Assembly: GCF_018687785.1 (NCBI RefSeq)
Contig: NZ_LTBL01000001.1
Coordinates: 2,161,780-2,225,779 of the forward strand
Source: Methanovulcanius yangii
GTDB taxonomy: Archaea; Halobacteriota; Methanomicrobia; Methanomicrobiales; Methanomicrobiaceae
Reading direction: 5' to 3'
Length of the DNA stretch: 64,000 nucleotides
Under the pieces are notes generated by a model. That model saw only the letters and a program-made list of their open reading frames with translations, did not search any database and was not told the DNA's origin. A program made the position numbers and the translations under genes. Below are positions 1 to 8,691 of the stretch, in pieces. The first letter of the stretch is position 1. Every line of letters starts with the position of its first letter.

Positions 1-584
1 CCTTCGCCGGCGATGGGCAGGTCGCCGCCCTTGGCCTTCACCTGGTGGGCGACCGTCGCGTCGTGGCCGGTGGCGTCGATCGTGTACTGTGTCCTGAGCG
101 TCAGGGGGTCGATGTGGAGGTGTGCCATCTCGACCGCGGACCAGTTGATGACGAGGCCCGAGACGCGTCCATCACCCTTAACCACGACATCCTCCACCAT
201 CGTGACATTGAAAAATTCCGCGCCGGCATCGCAGGCAGCGGCCGTCAGGTGGGCGACCGCCTCGACGGAGGATGCGACGTAGTAGTTCTCCCGGTATTCC
301 CTGTAGGAGATACCGAATGTATCGAGAATGGGCCGGGCCTCGGACTGGACAACGATGCGGGGGAACATCATGCCGCCGCCCCACATGCCGCCCCCCACCG
401 AGAGCTTCTTTTCGATGACGCCGGTCTTGACCCCCGCCTCGGCGAGGTATGCCGCGGCAGTAAGGCCGGAGGGACCGGCGCCGACGACCGCACAGTCGAA
501 GTCGAGGTAGTCCATCAGGACGGTATTCTGTTCTTCGAGAATCGCACGGCTGATCACTACTTCATCGAGTTCCTTTGGTGTCAT
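1..584 (-). CDS. thi4: Thiazole synthase Thi4 family, 3' end cut by the window edge
   Basis: About 194 codons are visible, starting at the ATG at 584; the C-terminus lies outside the window. The N-terminal half has a dinucleotide-binding glycine motif (VVGAGPSGL, residues 33-41) and the Met/Gly-rich GGGMWGGGMMF stretch of the Thi4 / ribulose-1,5-bisphosphate synthetase family. These enzymes make the ADP-thiazole precursor of thiamine from NAD and glycine. Where yeast Thi4 has the sulfur-donating Cys205, this protein has His157 (LHIDP), as in the sulfide-using methanogen enzymes, so it is probably a true catalyst rather than a suicide protein. The family is inferred from motifs only. Confidence 0.9.
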   Translation of the reverse strand, partial: MTPKELDEVVISRAILEEQNTVLMDYLDFDCAVVGAGPSGLTAAAYLAEAGVKTGVIEKKLSVGGGMWGGGMMFPRIVVQSEARPILDTFGISYREYRENYYVASSVEAVAHLTAAACDAGAEFFNVTMVEDVVVKGDGRVSGLVINWSAVEMAHLHIDPLTLRTQYTIDATGHDATVAHQVKAKGGDLPIAGE

Positions 585-793
585 GGTTGTGGTGATGATT
601 TGATGTAGGGGTATTTGAAAGGGATGACCGGGCAGGAGCGTATGCCTCTCTGCGGCTCGCTGAAATTCGCTCTGCCGCGGGGATGGAGGCGAATTGAACC
701 TGGGATGGCAGGTTTTCGGGAGTGCGGGCCGCACCGGGAAGGAGGTGTCACACTGAATACCTATATCTGATCAGCGGTGAAACAGAAGAGGTT

Positions 794-1675
794 ATGAAAT
801 GGAAGAAAGACTGGGGGCTGACCTCCCGCGTCATCCTGACATGGGCCCTCCTCCTGCTCGTCTACCTGATCTTCCTGGCGGTGCTCAACGTAATCCTCCC
901 GAATATGTTCGGAGCACTGCTGGCGTTCGTCTTCATCTTCGCCTTCATCCAGTACTTCTTCTCGTCGAAGCTGGTGCTGATGAGTACCCGGGCCCGGGTG
1001 GTGTCGGCGGATGAATATCCGGAACTGCATGCGATGATAGCAAAGCTTGCGGCTGAGGCCGACCTTCCCATGCCAAAGATTGCGATTATGCAGTCACCGG
1101 TGCCGAATGCATTTGCGACCGGAAGAAACCCGAAGAACGCCGTGGTTGCGGCCACGGACTCGATCATGCGGACTCTTGACCGGGACGAGCTCGAGGCGGT
1201 CCTCGCCCATGAGCTAGCGCACGTGAAGAACCGCGATATCCTCACGATGACGGTGGCAAGTTTCGTTGCGATGCTCGCCTCCATCATCATGCAGAATGCA
1301 CTCTTCGCCTCCCTCTTCTCCGGCAGGGAGAACAACGGTGCATGGATTGTGGCATGGATCGTCTCCATCGTCGTCTGGATTGTCGCGACCATCCTCATGA
1401 TGAGCCTCTCCCGGTACCGCGAGTTTGCCGCCGACCGGGGAAGCGCCTACATCACGAAGAACCCGGCGGCGCTGAAGAATGCGCTGATCAAGATCAGCGG
1501 CCGCATGGACCGCGTGCCGGTCCAGGAGAAGCAGAAGGTGGAGGGGGCAAATATGTTCTACATCATCCCCGCCCTCTCCGGAAAGAGCCTCACTGAGCTC
1601 TTCTCCACCCACCCGCCGCTTGAAAAGCGCATTGCCGCTCTCGAGGCAATCGAGGCGGAGATGCGGGGGGCGTAA
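794..1675 (+). CDS. htpX: HtpX-like membrane zinc metalloprotease (M48)
   Basis: This is a 293-residue membrane protease of the M48 family, involved in quality control of membrane proteins. Two hydrophobic segments lie near residues 13-35 and 38-56. The zinc motif HELAH (His139, Glu140, His143) follows, then two more hydrophobic segments near residues 150-220, and a downstream REFAADR segment supplies the third ligand Glu. The ATG at 794 is chosen because translation from it gives the usual family N-terminus (charged residues then TM1); an in-frame start at 722 would add 24 residues of no family resemblance. It stands alone, with tRNA genes downstream. Confidence 0.93.
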   Translation: MKWKKDWGLTSRVILTWALLLLVYLIFLAVLNVILPNMFGALLAFVFIFAFIQYFFSSKLVLMSTRARVVSADEYPELHAMIAKLAAEADLPMPKIAIMQSPVPNAFATGRNPKNAVVAATDSIMRTLDRDELEAVLAHELAHVKNRDILTMTVASFVAMLASIIMQNALFASLFSGRENNGAWIVAWIVSIVVWIVATILMMSLSRYREFAADRGSAYITKNPAALKNALIKISGRMDRVPVQEKQKVEGANMFYIIPALSGKSLTELFSTHPPLEKRIAALEAIEAEMRGA

Positions 1676-1696
1676 GGCCCTCATCCCCTTTTCAAT

Positions 1697-1712
1697 AAAA
1701 TATCTTTAATAC
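1697..1712 (+). promoter_or_regulatory. AT-rich promoter element upstream of the tRNA genes
   Basis: The run AAAATATCTTTAATAC lies about 35-50 bp upstream of tRNA-Gly, as expected for an archaeal TATA box serving the two tRNAs, which are only 4 bp apart and probably co-transcribed. Confidence 0.5.
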
Positions 1713-1746
1713 GGATTGGCAGAAACATAAGAGAGCACATCATCGG

Positions 1747-1817
1747 GCACCGATGGTCTAGTGGCATGACTTTGGCCTTCCAAGCCAATAGCCCGGGTTC
1801 AATTCCCGGTCGGTGCA
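1747..1817 (+). tRNA. tRNA-Gly (anticodon TCC)
   Basis: The 7-bp acceptor stem GCACCGA pairs with TCGGTGC, with discriminator A. The anticodon stem TTGGC/GCCAA encloses the loop CTTCCAA, which gives anticodon TCC. The T-arm CCGGG-TTCAATT-CCCGG is intact. CCA is not encoded. Confidence 0.96.
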
Positions 1818-1821
1818 TTTT

Positions 1822-1895
1822 GGGCTCGTGGTCTAGTTGGTTATGACATCGCCTTCACACGGCGGGGATCCTGAGTTCGAATCTCAGCGAGCCCA
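1822..1895 (+). tRNA. tRNA-Val (anticodon CAC)
   Basis: The acceptor stem GGGCTCG pairs with CGAGCCC, with discriminator A. The anticodon loop TTCACAC gives CAC, and the T-arm CTGAG-TTCGAAT-CTCAG is perfect. CCA is not encoded. A degenerate copy of its 3' half lies at 10054-10094. Confidence 0.95.
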
Positions 1896-2128
1896 TTTCC
1901 TTTCGTTTTTCTATATTTGAACGGGTTTTTTGCGTTTTTTTTGAATTCAGAACCCACGTTGTCGAGCAAGTCACTCACATTTATGGTTGTTTTTCTTTCC
2001 TTGGCCAGGTTCCTTGCATGGTTGAACCAAAAAACCTTCATCCAGAGCATTGAGTGTGAAATTAAGGAGGGGTATTCTCAGGCATTTTCACGTATACCGC
2101 ACCTCATGTTTTTAATTTAGATTTTACC

Positions 2129-2938
2129 TCAATTCCGGGACTGAAATGTCAGGTAATATCCGATCGTTACAAGCAGGGTGTCTATAATGATTCTGGATAA
2201 AACATCGATTATATACCCGGAGAACAATAAGGGCATGAAAAGAAGAAACGTAGCCCAGTTAACTCCAAAGATCAGGAATCCGAATTTTGCTGCCCTATGT
2301 TCCAGGGGCACCGAATTTCCGATATCCCTTAGCAAAATACATGCCACCCCAATACAGGCACCCATAAGCAGCGTCCAGAAAAATGTATAAATCAGGCTTG
2401 TCTGGTATCCTGACTGGATCACTCCTGTGACATATGCAGCATATCGTCCGATTAAGAATATCCCCGTGAATATGGATACGGTCGTCATCTTCTGTTGAAG
2501 AGTAAACGGCTTTGCCGCAGCATTCTCTCCTTTCTCAGCATCTAGCACACTCAATAGAATCGCCATTAAAAAAACAGGTATTGCATCACTGAGGCCGACT
2601 ACAAATTCGTTAATAATTGGGTTGCCAAATAGGGATACCCCCTCCAGCATGGCAATAAGCCAGATCAGCGCTATTGCAGACCCGTACCGCACCCCTTTTT
2701 CCACACCCTCTCCCGGAATCACCTTTCTGATGCGGCAATAAACATAGGCAGCACCGGAAAAAGAGAGGAGCGCCCAGAGAGAGACGGTAATCTCCGTCCC
2801 GAGCAACGTTGCCACCATGCTATAGTTCGGATTCTCAGGCATAGTACTGTAAGTGTTTGTAACAAGATGAAGAACGATATCAAATAGCACGCAAACCACG
2901 ACAATGGCTACAATTTTTACCCGTTTGCCTATCTTCAT
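2129..2938 (-). CDS. Uncharacterised multi-pass membrane protein
   Basis: I do not recognise this 269-residue protein. It has a short basic N-terminus (MKIGKR), a first hydrophobic segment near residues 8-25, and about six or seven more spread to the C-terminus, with few charged residues between them. No catalytic motif is visible. A GGAG-like ribosome site (GGGAG) precedes the ATG. It lies in the AT-richer accessory stretch, 60 bp downstream of the queuosine-transporter-like gene on the same strand, so the two may be co-transcribed. Confidence 0.7.
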   Translation of the reverse strand: MKIGKRVKIVAIVVVCVLFDIVLHLVTNTYSTMPENPNYSMVATLLGTEITVSLWALLSFSGAAYVYCRIRKVIPGEGVEKGVRYGSAIALIWLIAMLEGVSLFGNPIINEFVVGLSDAIPVFLMAILLSVLDAEKGENAAAKPFTLQQKMTTVSIFTGIFLIGRYAAYVTGVIQSGYQTSLIYTFFWTLLMGACIGVACILLRDIGNSVPLEHRAAKFGFLIFGVNWATFLLFMPLLFSGYIIDVLSRIIIDTLLVTIGYYLTFQSRN

Positions 2939-2999
2939 ACTATGGATACTCCCTTTCTAAGCCAACTGCTGTGTCAGCCTTTTGAACAATGCGGCTCCA

Positions 3000-3767
3000 T
3001 CAATGGTGAATCCTTACGTCAGGCCCTGGCCGCTCTCCTTTTTGGATCATACCCTTGTACCAGACGAACCAGGGATTGTCCAGGAAACCGACAATATTTT
3101 TCGCGACGATCTGTCCGATGATCAGCGGGAGCAGGGGAGCAACTCCGAAGAAGGCCAATGACACGAAGATGACTGAGTCCAGCGTGAGGCTTATCGCATC
3201 GCTCACAGTGGAGCGGAGCCAGACATACGGATTCAGATACGTGCTCACAGGAAAGGCCTCCTCCCGCTGCAAAAACCTTCTCTTCAGGCTGGCAAATATA
3301 TAGGCGTCCAAATTGGCGGTGATCAAAAACGCCATCCAGCTCGCTGCGGTAATTCGCAGAGAGAGGGCAAAGATGTTCTGCCAGGCTTCTTCATAGCCGA
3401 AAAAGGGTGCGGGGGTGAGGGCGTTTCCTATGGCGATGAAGATCATGAGGAGCACCTGGGTGGCAAAGGCGATCAGTATAGCCACATGCGTCATCCTCTG
3501 ACCGTAGACTTCGTTGATCATGTCGAGTACCTGTGCAACGAAGGGAAAGACGAAGACGGATGCAGGGGCAAAGAAGGAAACCGTCAGGAGATCGAAGATG
3601 ATTACCCGGGTGGCAAGGAACTGCGAGGCCCCTGCATAAATGATGAAAAACCCGGTGAGGGCGGCGAAGGCGTATTCGCGGTGGTGTCGCACAATATACG
3701 CCGAAAGGTACGTAACAAATGTGAGCCCGATCAACCAGTAGACCCAGATCATACCCTCGTCAAGCAT
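3000..3767 (-). CDS. Queuosine precursor transporter family (DUF165/YhhQ-like) membrane protein
   Basis: This 255-residue protein has about six membrane segments and the DUF165 hallmarks: a DMINEVYG motif mid-protein and a following R..SD..S...D pattern (LRSTVSDAISLTLDS). The family imports 7-deazaguanine precursors in bacteria. In a methanogen the likely cargo is a precursor of archaeosine, but this is inference. It is longer at the N-terminus than YhhQ. The start at 3767 is the first Met; a second Met five codons on is equally possible. Confidence 0.8.
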   Translation of the reverse strand: MLDEGMIWVYWLIGLTFVTYLSAYIVRHHREYAFAALTGFFIIYAGASQFLATRVIIFDLLTVSFFAPASVFVFPFVAQVLDMINEVYGQRMTHVAILIAFATQVLLMIFIAIGNALTPAPFFGYEEAWQNIFALSLRITAASWMAFLITANLDAYIFASLKRRFLQREEAFPVSTYLNPYVWLRSTVSDAISLTLDSVIFVSLAFFGVAPLLPLIIGQIVAKNIVGFLDNPWFVWYKGMIQKGERPGPDVRIHH

Positions 3768-4238
3768 ACCGTAGGTAATGATTTCGGAATGAAGCCTTAA
3801 ACTTTTTCATACCCTCTGCTCCTTTCGGATGTGCGGTCTTCTCTTCACCGGCGACCTCCTTCTTGCCACTAAGCCGGCATTGCCGGTATCTCCGGCCGGG
3901 ACCAGGAGGCGCTGATCCAATCCCTCGCCGGGTTGCGTGTGCTCCTCTTTGAAGGCGGGATCGAAGCGGTCTGCCCCGGACACGGCGATGACCTTGGAGG
4001 CGTTATTGCCGCCATTTTTGGGTAATGAGATGGTTTTTTAGATAAAGTCAGATGAATCGGTTGGCGTATTCGAGCGGATTGAGGTTTGCTTTAAAAACAG
4101 GAGGCCCATTATTTTTCAAGGATTGTCACGTTTCCGAATGATGATGGGTACGATATCAAGGAACCCTTTGCGGCTGACAGAAGAAATTCACCGAAAATAT
4201 TAATCATAATACCATGGTATCCAAAGAAGAGTGATTTT
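3768..4238. other. Gap between DUF165 gene and osmoprotectant operon
   Basis: This 471-bp stretch holds a decayed metallo-beta-lactamase fragment (3832-4025, listed separately). The last 210 bp are AT-rich and hold the likely promoter of the ABC operon (TTAAAAACAGG and AAATATTAATCATAAT runs near 4090 and 4195-4210). I see no other gene. Confidence 0.5.
3832..4025 (+). pseudogene. Remnant of a metallo-beta-lactamase-fold hydrolase (C-terminal part, frameshifted)
   Basis: In one frame the sequence reads CGLLFTGDLLLATKPALPV and stops at a TGA near 3912. In the next frame, from about 3899, it continues as DQEALIQSLAGL...EAVCPGHGDD to a TAA at 4023-4025. FTGD and PGHGD are conserved C-terminal metal-site motifs of glyoxalase-type MBL enzymes. 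The N-terminal half with the HxHxDH motif is absent. I infer a decayed gene end with one frameshift. Confidence 0.6.
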
Positions 4239-5135
4239 GTGAGATATGCTGCCGTTATGTGCGGATTAATTGTTATTACCCTGATCGTTGCCGGGTGCAG
4301 CCAAATGACTCCAGCAGGACCAAAGACCGTCGTGATCGGCGTGATGCCATTCAACGAGCAGTATATCATCGGTGAGATGATGGCCCTGCTTCTCGAGAAA
4401 GAGGGATATTCCACGGAAATCCGGTCCGGAATGAACAATGCCGCACTCTACGAGGCGGTGAAAGCCGGCCAGGTCGATATGTATGTCGATTATACCAGCT
4501 CTGTCTACTACCAGCTGCCCGATCGCGAGCCAGTCGACCGGTGGGCTCCCGAAGAGGTGTATGCCATCGTAGAGAAAGGCCTTACCAGGGATGGCATCCT
4601 TCTTGCCGGCCAATTGGGATTTCGGAACGACAACGTGATCGTTATCCCCTCAGCGTGGGCTGCCGAGCAAAACGTCATCACCATAAGCGATCTTGCCCCG
4701 TACGCAAAGGACATGGTGTTTGGCAGCGACCTCGTCTTCCATGCAGCCGTTGAGGATGGTCTTCCTCATGTTGAGAAGGTCTACAATTTCTCCTTTGGCG
4801 AGGTCAGGCCGATGGATCCATCCCTCACCTTTGTGGCGCTCCAGTCAGGGAACGTCGATGCGATCGTGGCCTATACCACCGATTCACGTATCACGCTCTT
4901 CAACCTTACCGCGCTCGACGATGACCAGTACGCCATGCCACCGTACCATGCAATCCTGCTGGTCAACGGAAAGCGGGGAGAGGATAAGAACATCATCGCT
5001 GCCCTTTCGCCTCTCATCAATGGGATCGACTCGGCCACCATGCGCCAGCTGAACAGCCGGTTCGATGTTGACAAGGAAGACCCGGAAATAATTGCCCGTG
5101 AGTACCTGGTCCCTCGCGGACTGATTCCAGCCTAA
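4239..5135 (+). CDS. opuCC: Osmoprotectant (glycine betaine/choline) ABC transporter, substrate-binding lipoprotein
   Basis: This 298-residue lipoprotein has a signal peptide ending in the lipobox VAGC (Cys20), so it should be anchored outside the membrane. The rest matches the OpuC/ProX family of quaternary-amine binding proteins: an early VVIGVMPFNEQYI strand, VDMYVDYT near residue 90, and the ending REYLVPRGLI. The GTG at 4239 is chosen because it keeps the basic residue ahead of the hydrophobic core. It heads a four-gene operon (binding protein, ATPase, two permeases) for uptake of compatible solutes under osmotic stress. Confidence 0.9.
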   Translation: MRYAAVMCGLIVITLIVAGCSQMTPAGPKTVVIGVMPFNEQYIIGEMMALLLEKEGYSTEIRSGMNNAALYEAVKAGQVDMYVDYTSSVYYQLPDREPVDRWAPEEVYAIVEKGLTRDGILLAGQLGFRNDNVIVIPSAWAAEQNVITISDLAPYAKDMVFGSDLVFHAAVEDGLPHVEKVYNFSFGEVRPMDPSLTFVALQSGNVDAIVAYTTDSRITLFNLTALDDDQYAMPPYHAILLVNGKRGEDKNIIAALSPLINGIDSATMRQLNSRFDVDKEDPEIIAREYLVPRGLIPA

Positions 5136-5147
5136 GGGGGGAATACC

Positions 5148-6278
5148 ATCCCGACTTCGTCCCGCTGGAAAGAAGGCTCTGCCAGCATCAGGTTCGAGCA
5201 GGTCACAAAACGGTTTGGCACGATCACTGCGGTGGACAACCTCAACCTGGAGGTCCATCCCAGTGAACTCTTCGTGCTGATCGGTCCCTCCGGAAGCGGC
5301 AAGACCACCATGCTCAGGATGATCAACCGCATGGTGGAGCCTGACGAGGGGAGAATCCTGATCAATGGTGTCGACATCCAGAGCCTCGACCCAGTCGGAC
5401 TCCGTCGGAAAACAGGCTATGTGATCCAGCAGATCGGACTCTTTCCGCACATGACGGTGGCGGGCAATATCGGGCTTGTCCCGGCCCTGGAAGGAATGCC
5501 TGAAAGGGCCCTGCAGGACCGTATACGGCAGCTCCTTTCCCTGGTGAAACTTTCTCCCGAACTGTTCATGGACCGCTACCCACGGGAACTCTCCGGTGGC
5601 CAGCAGCAGCGGGTAGGTCTCGCCCGTTCGCTGGCCATGGATCCACCGCTGCTTCTCATGGACGAGCCGTTCGGTGCTCTCGATCCCGTGCTCCGCCAGC
5701 AGCTCCAGGAAGAGTTTCTCGGGATTAAGGCGCACGTGAATAAGACCATCCTGTTCGTCACCCATGATGTGGGGGAAGCCTTCCGTCTCGGTGACCGGGT
5801 AGGGGTGGTGGCAGGGGGACGGCTTATCCGGGTGGGAACACCAGAAGACCTCATCATGGACCCGGGCTCACCAGAAGTTGCCTCATTGATCGGGGTCGAG
5901 CCAAAGATGCGATACCTTGACCATCTGAAGGCGAAGTCACTGATGATCCCGGTTGATCCTTCCCGTATCCTGGACGCAAGTCTCCGTGCCGGGGATGCCC
6001 GGAAGGCGATGGTTGCATCGCAGGCGGAATATCTCCTGGCAGGGCAGGGAGGGACTCCGGAAGGGATCATCTTTCCCCAGGATCTCCTTGCAGCGCCAGT
6101 GCCTGACATCCCGCTCGGGGAGCTTTTAAGAAAAATTCCGGTCTTTAATTCGTCCGCGAACGCCCTGGATGTTTTATCGGCCATGAAACGGCAGGGGGCA
6201 TCAACCGCTCTCATCTTCGAGCAGGGCAGGGTTATCGGTCTGGTTGTCATGGATGAGATCGTGAGACAACTGTTGTAA
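5148..6278 (+). CDS. opuCA: Osmoprotectant ABC transporter ATPase with C-terminal CBS domain
   Basis: The Walker A motif GPSGSGKTT, the signature LSGGQQQR, and Walker B LLLMDEP are all present. A C-terminal CBS half (VFNSSANALDVLSAMKRQG) is typical of OpuCA, where it senses ionic strength. The start is unusual. The family N-terminus (IRFEQVTKRFGTITAVDNL) is encoded in frame back to the previous gene's stop at 5133, but no ATG, GTG or TTG lies there; the first GTG (5232) would delete the first beta strand and A-loop. An ATC at 5148 sits 6 bp after a strong GGGGGGA ribosome site and is my provisional start. Confidence 0.85.
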   Translation: MPTSSRWKEGSASIRFEQVTKRFGTITAVDNLNLEVHPSELFVLIGPSGSGKTTMLRMINRMVEPDEGRILINGVDIQSLDPVGLRRKTGYVIQQIGLFPHMTVAGNIGLVPALEGMPERALQDRIRQLLSLVKLSPELFMDRYPRELSGGQQQRVGLARSLAMDPPLLLMDEPFGALDPVLRQQLQEEFLGIKAHVNKTILFVTHDVGEAFRLGDRVGVVAGGRLIRVGTPEDLIMDPGSPEVASLIGVEPKMRYLDHLKAKSLMIPVDPSRILDASLRAGDARKAMVASQAEYLLAGQGGTPEGIIFPQDLLAAPVPDIPLGELLRKIPVFNSSANALDVLSAMKRQGASTALIFEQGRVIGLVVMDEIVRQLL

Positions 6279-6292
6279 CCAGGTGGCTATCC

Positions 6293-6937
6293 GTGGATAT
6301 ACTGGCACTGGTTGGAGAAGTCTGGCAGGCCTACGACCTTGGCCTCCGGACCGTGCAGCACCTGGAAATGTTTGCGGTCTCGTTTATCGTAACGGTCACT
6401 GTTGGAATCGTCCTCGGGATCGTATTTTTTTCTTCGACGAATGCCCGCTTTGCCGGCATAACCGTGCTCACCATCATCGAGATGATTCCGGATATTGCCC
6501 TCCTTATCCTCCTCATCCCGGTTGTCGGGATTGGCGTTCCGCCGACTGTGAGCGCTGCTGTGCTGTATTCGCTCCTGCCGGTCGCCCGGAATACCACTGC
6601 CGGCCTTGGGGGGGCAAGTCCCCACTATATCGAAACTGCACAAGCAGTAGGCCTGACTGAACGGGAGACCATCTGCTATATACGGTTTCCGCTTGCCCTC
6701 CCCCTCATTTTCGCAGGAGTGCGGATAGCTGTGATATTTTGCATGGGAGTCGTGACTCTCGGCGGCATTATCGGTGCAGGAGGGCTTGGGGCTCCTCTCC
6801 AGACCGGGATAACCACGGGAAATGATCTCCTGATCCTGGTGACAGGCTGCTGGGTGACGTTTCTTGCGGTGAGCATGGACGGGGTTGCATGGGGCATCAG
6901 TAGGTACGTGTCTACACGGTATGGGGGTATGGAATGA
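6293..6937 (+). CDS. opuCB: Osmoprotectant ABC transporter permease 1
   Basis: This 214-residue inner-membrane permease has about five to six hydrophobic segments and the BPD-transporter EAA-type loop (ETAQAVGLTERETICYIRFPLALPLI) that docks on the ATPase. The GTG start at 6293 follows an AGGTGG ribosome site. Its stop overlaps the next start (ATGA at 6934-6937), which suggests translational coupling of the two permeases. Confidence 0.9.
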   Translation: MDILALVGEVWQAYDLGLRTVQHLEMFAVSFIVTVTVGIVLGIVFFSSTNARFAGITVLTIIEMIPDIALLILLIPVVGIGVPPTVSAAVLYSLLPVARNTTAGLGGASPHYIETAQAVGLTERETICYIRFPLALPLIFAGVRIAVIFCMGVVTLGGIIGAGGLGAPLQTGITTGNDLLILVTGCWVTFLAVSMDGVAWGISRYVSTRYGGME

Positions 6938-7593
6938 CTGTTCTTACCCAGGCAGTACTCGTCCACATCACCCTTGCCTACAGCGGGCTTGCCCTGGCTG
7001 TCGCCACTGGCATACCGCTAGCAGTGCTCTCACTCCGTTCCCGCCCGGCAGGGGCAGTCGTCTCAACCATTACCGCAATCGGCCAGGCAATCCCGGTTTT
7101 TGCACTCGTTGCATTCATGGTGCCCCTCGTGGGTATCGGTTTTGTTCCCTCTGTGCTGGTGATCTTTATTAGCACCCTCCTCCCAGTTGTCAGGAATACG
7201 TATGCAGGTATCTCTTCAGTTGACCCTGATGTTGTCGATGCTGCAGCAGGCATCGGACTGACCTGGACCGAGACTGTAACGAGGGTGAGAATCCCCCTTT
7301 CACTGCATGCCATTTTTTCGGGAGTGAAATTCTCCTCCATCATCGCCAACGGTGTGGCAATTATCACGGTTTTCATCGGGAGCGGCGGTCTTGGGGTGGT
7401 TGTGCTGAGGGGCCTGGCAAGGTTCTATGTCCCTGAAATTCTCCTTGGGATCCTTCCTGCCATTGCGATCACCCTAATCACCGATTTCTGCCTCTCCCGC
7501 CTTGAATACCAGCTTACTCCTCTGCCGCTCCGAAATGCATCGGGGATATGGTTTGTATCAGGCAGTCATTCAGATCGAGGCCGACATCAGTGA
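6934..7593 (+). CDS. opuCD: Osmoprotectant ABC transporter permease 2
   Basis: This second permease (219 residues) is a paralogue of the preceding one, with the docking loop DAAAGIGLTWTETVTRVRIPLSL. The ordinary family sequence ends near LSRLEYQLTPLP; the last 20 or so residues run antisense into the truncated MBL gene, so the 3' end looks like a rearrangement junction. It closes the opu operon. Confidence 0.88.
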   Translation: MTVLTQAVLVHITLAYSGLALAVATGIPLAVLSLRSRPAGAVVSTITAIGQAIPVFALVAFMVPLVGIGFVPSVLVIFISTLLPVVRNTYAGISSVDPDVVDAAAGIGLTWTETVTRVRIPLSLHAIFSGVKFSSIIANGVAIITVFIGSGGLGVVVLRGLARFYVPEILLGILPAIAITLITDFCLSRLEYQLTPLPLRNASGIWFVSGSHSDRGRHQ

Positions 7594-7869
7594 GATATGT
7601 TTTGATGCCCATCGGCCTTTTTTATTAATGTCAATAAGAGCTGAAATCCCTCCGGTATGGTCATGATGGGCATGCGAAATGAATACTTCATCTATTGAGG
7701 CCGGATCAATTTCCATTTTTTCCATGTTCCCGAGCAGAATACTCCAATCTGCCCCGGTATCGAACAATATTTTTGGAGCATTTTCAACTTCCACCAACGC
7801 GGAAAAACCCCAGTCTGCCCGGAGATCCTTTCGAAAAGCAGTATTGTCATAAATGATGGTGATTTTCAT
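7570..7869 (-). pseudogene. Truncated metallo-beta-lactamase-fold hydrolase (N-terminal third only)
   Basis: From the ATG at 7869 the frame reads MKITIIYDNT..., then LFDTGADWSILLGNM and the metal-binding HAHHDHTGG (residues about 76-84). It ends at a stop 99 codons in, just after GGISALIDINKKG. Relatives of this COG1237-like group run to about 250-280 residues, so roughly two thirds are missing. The break coincides with the end of the opu operon. A longer in-frame start at 8055 adds unrelated sequence. Probably not functional. Confidence 0.7.
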
Positions 7870-8022
7870 ATTCAACTGCTTACTCCTCAAAATCTTATTT
7901 AACCCTTCTCTCCATGGGGCATTATCCGACAAGGGAAGTGCCGGGTATCGCGTCGTCTCGAAGGAAGGGATAAATACGAGGGAGATCCCCGTTATCAGCA
8001 ACGGTGAAAAAGAGGTTGGAGA

Positions 8023-8691
8023 ATGATACGGGAAGGTTTCACGAAAAGCCATCAAATGGTCGGAAGAACTGCTGCCGCGGCGGTATCGGTCCTTTTGATC
8101 GCATACCTGATTACGCTGACCCTTGGACTTCTCTCGCTCGCATCGCCCCTGGACCCGATCGGCGATCCTTATTTTTCTCTCATGGAATCGCTAATTATCA
8201 TCATCGCACCCCTGATGGTCGTCGTCATGGTCGCCGTCCATGCATATGCCGCGCCGGAGGCCGGAATCTTCAGTCTTTCGGCCCTGGCATTTATGAGCAT
8301 TATGGCGGCCATCACCTGCTCCGTCCACTTTGTTATCCTGACTGTACGCCATCTGATTGAATCTGCAGGATTCCCGTGGGTTTCACTCTTCTTCTCGTTT
8401 ACGTGGCCATCGGTGGTGTATACGCTGGATATCCTTGCATGGGACATATTCTTTGCCCTCGCCATGCTTTGTGCCGCCCCTGTCTTCCGGGTGGGCCGCC
8501 TGGAACGAACTGTCCGGGCCCTCATGATCGTGAGTGGAGTATTGAGTCTTGCAGGGTTGGTTGGCGTACCCCTTGCTGACATGGGTGTCCGCAATATTGG
8601 AATTATCGGCTACGCAGTGGTCTCGATTTTTGTATTTTTCCTCATTGCGATGGTATTCAGCCGTAACGGGGATCGAACGGAGGGAGAATAG
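8023..8691 (+). CDS. Uncharacterised membrane protein, six hydrophobic segments
   Basis: I do not recognise this 222-residue protein. Hydrophobic segments lie near residues 15-38, 50-75, 82-108, 120-148, 160-180 and 190-212, with short polar loops and a charged tail (RNGDRTEGE). A GAGGTTGGAG ribosome site precedes the ATG. It is followed at once by the cytosine deaminase gene on the same strand. Confidence 0.72.
   Translation: MIREGFTKSHQMVGRTAAAAVSVLLIAYLITLTLGLLSLASPLDPIGDPYFSLMESLIIIIAPLMVVVMVAVHAYAAPEAGIFSLSALAFMSIMAAITCSVHFVILTVRHLIESAGFPWVSLFFSFTWPSVVYTLDILAWDIFFALAMLCAAPVFRVGRLERTVRALMIVSGVLSLAGLVGVPLADMGVRNIGIIGYAVVSIFVFFLIAMVFSRNGDRTEGE

Noticed and set aside
1841-2050. Minus-strand open frame of 69 codons reading into tRNA-Val
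   Set aside because: Its C-terminal residues are the antisense of the tRNA (EIRTQDPRRVKA type), a well-known artefact. The rest matches nothing, though an integrase remnant cannot be fully excluded.
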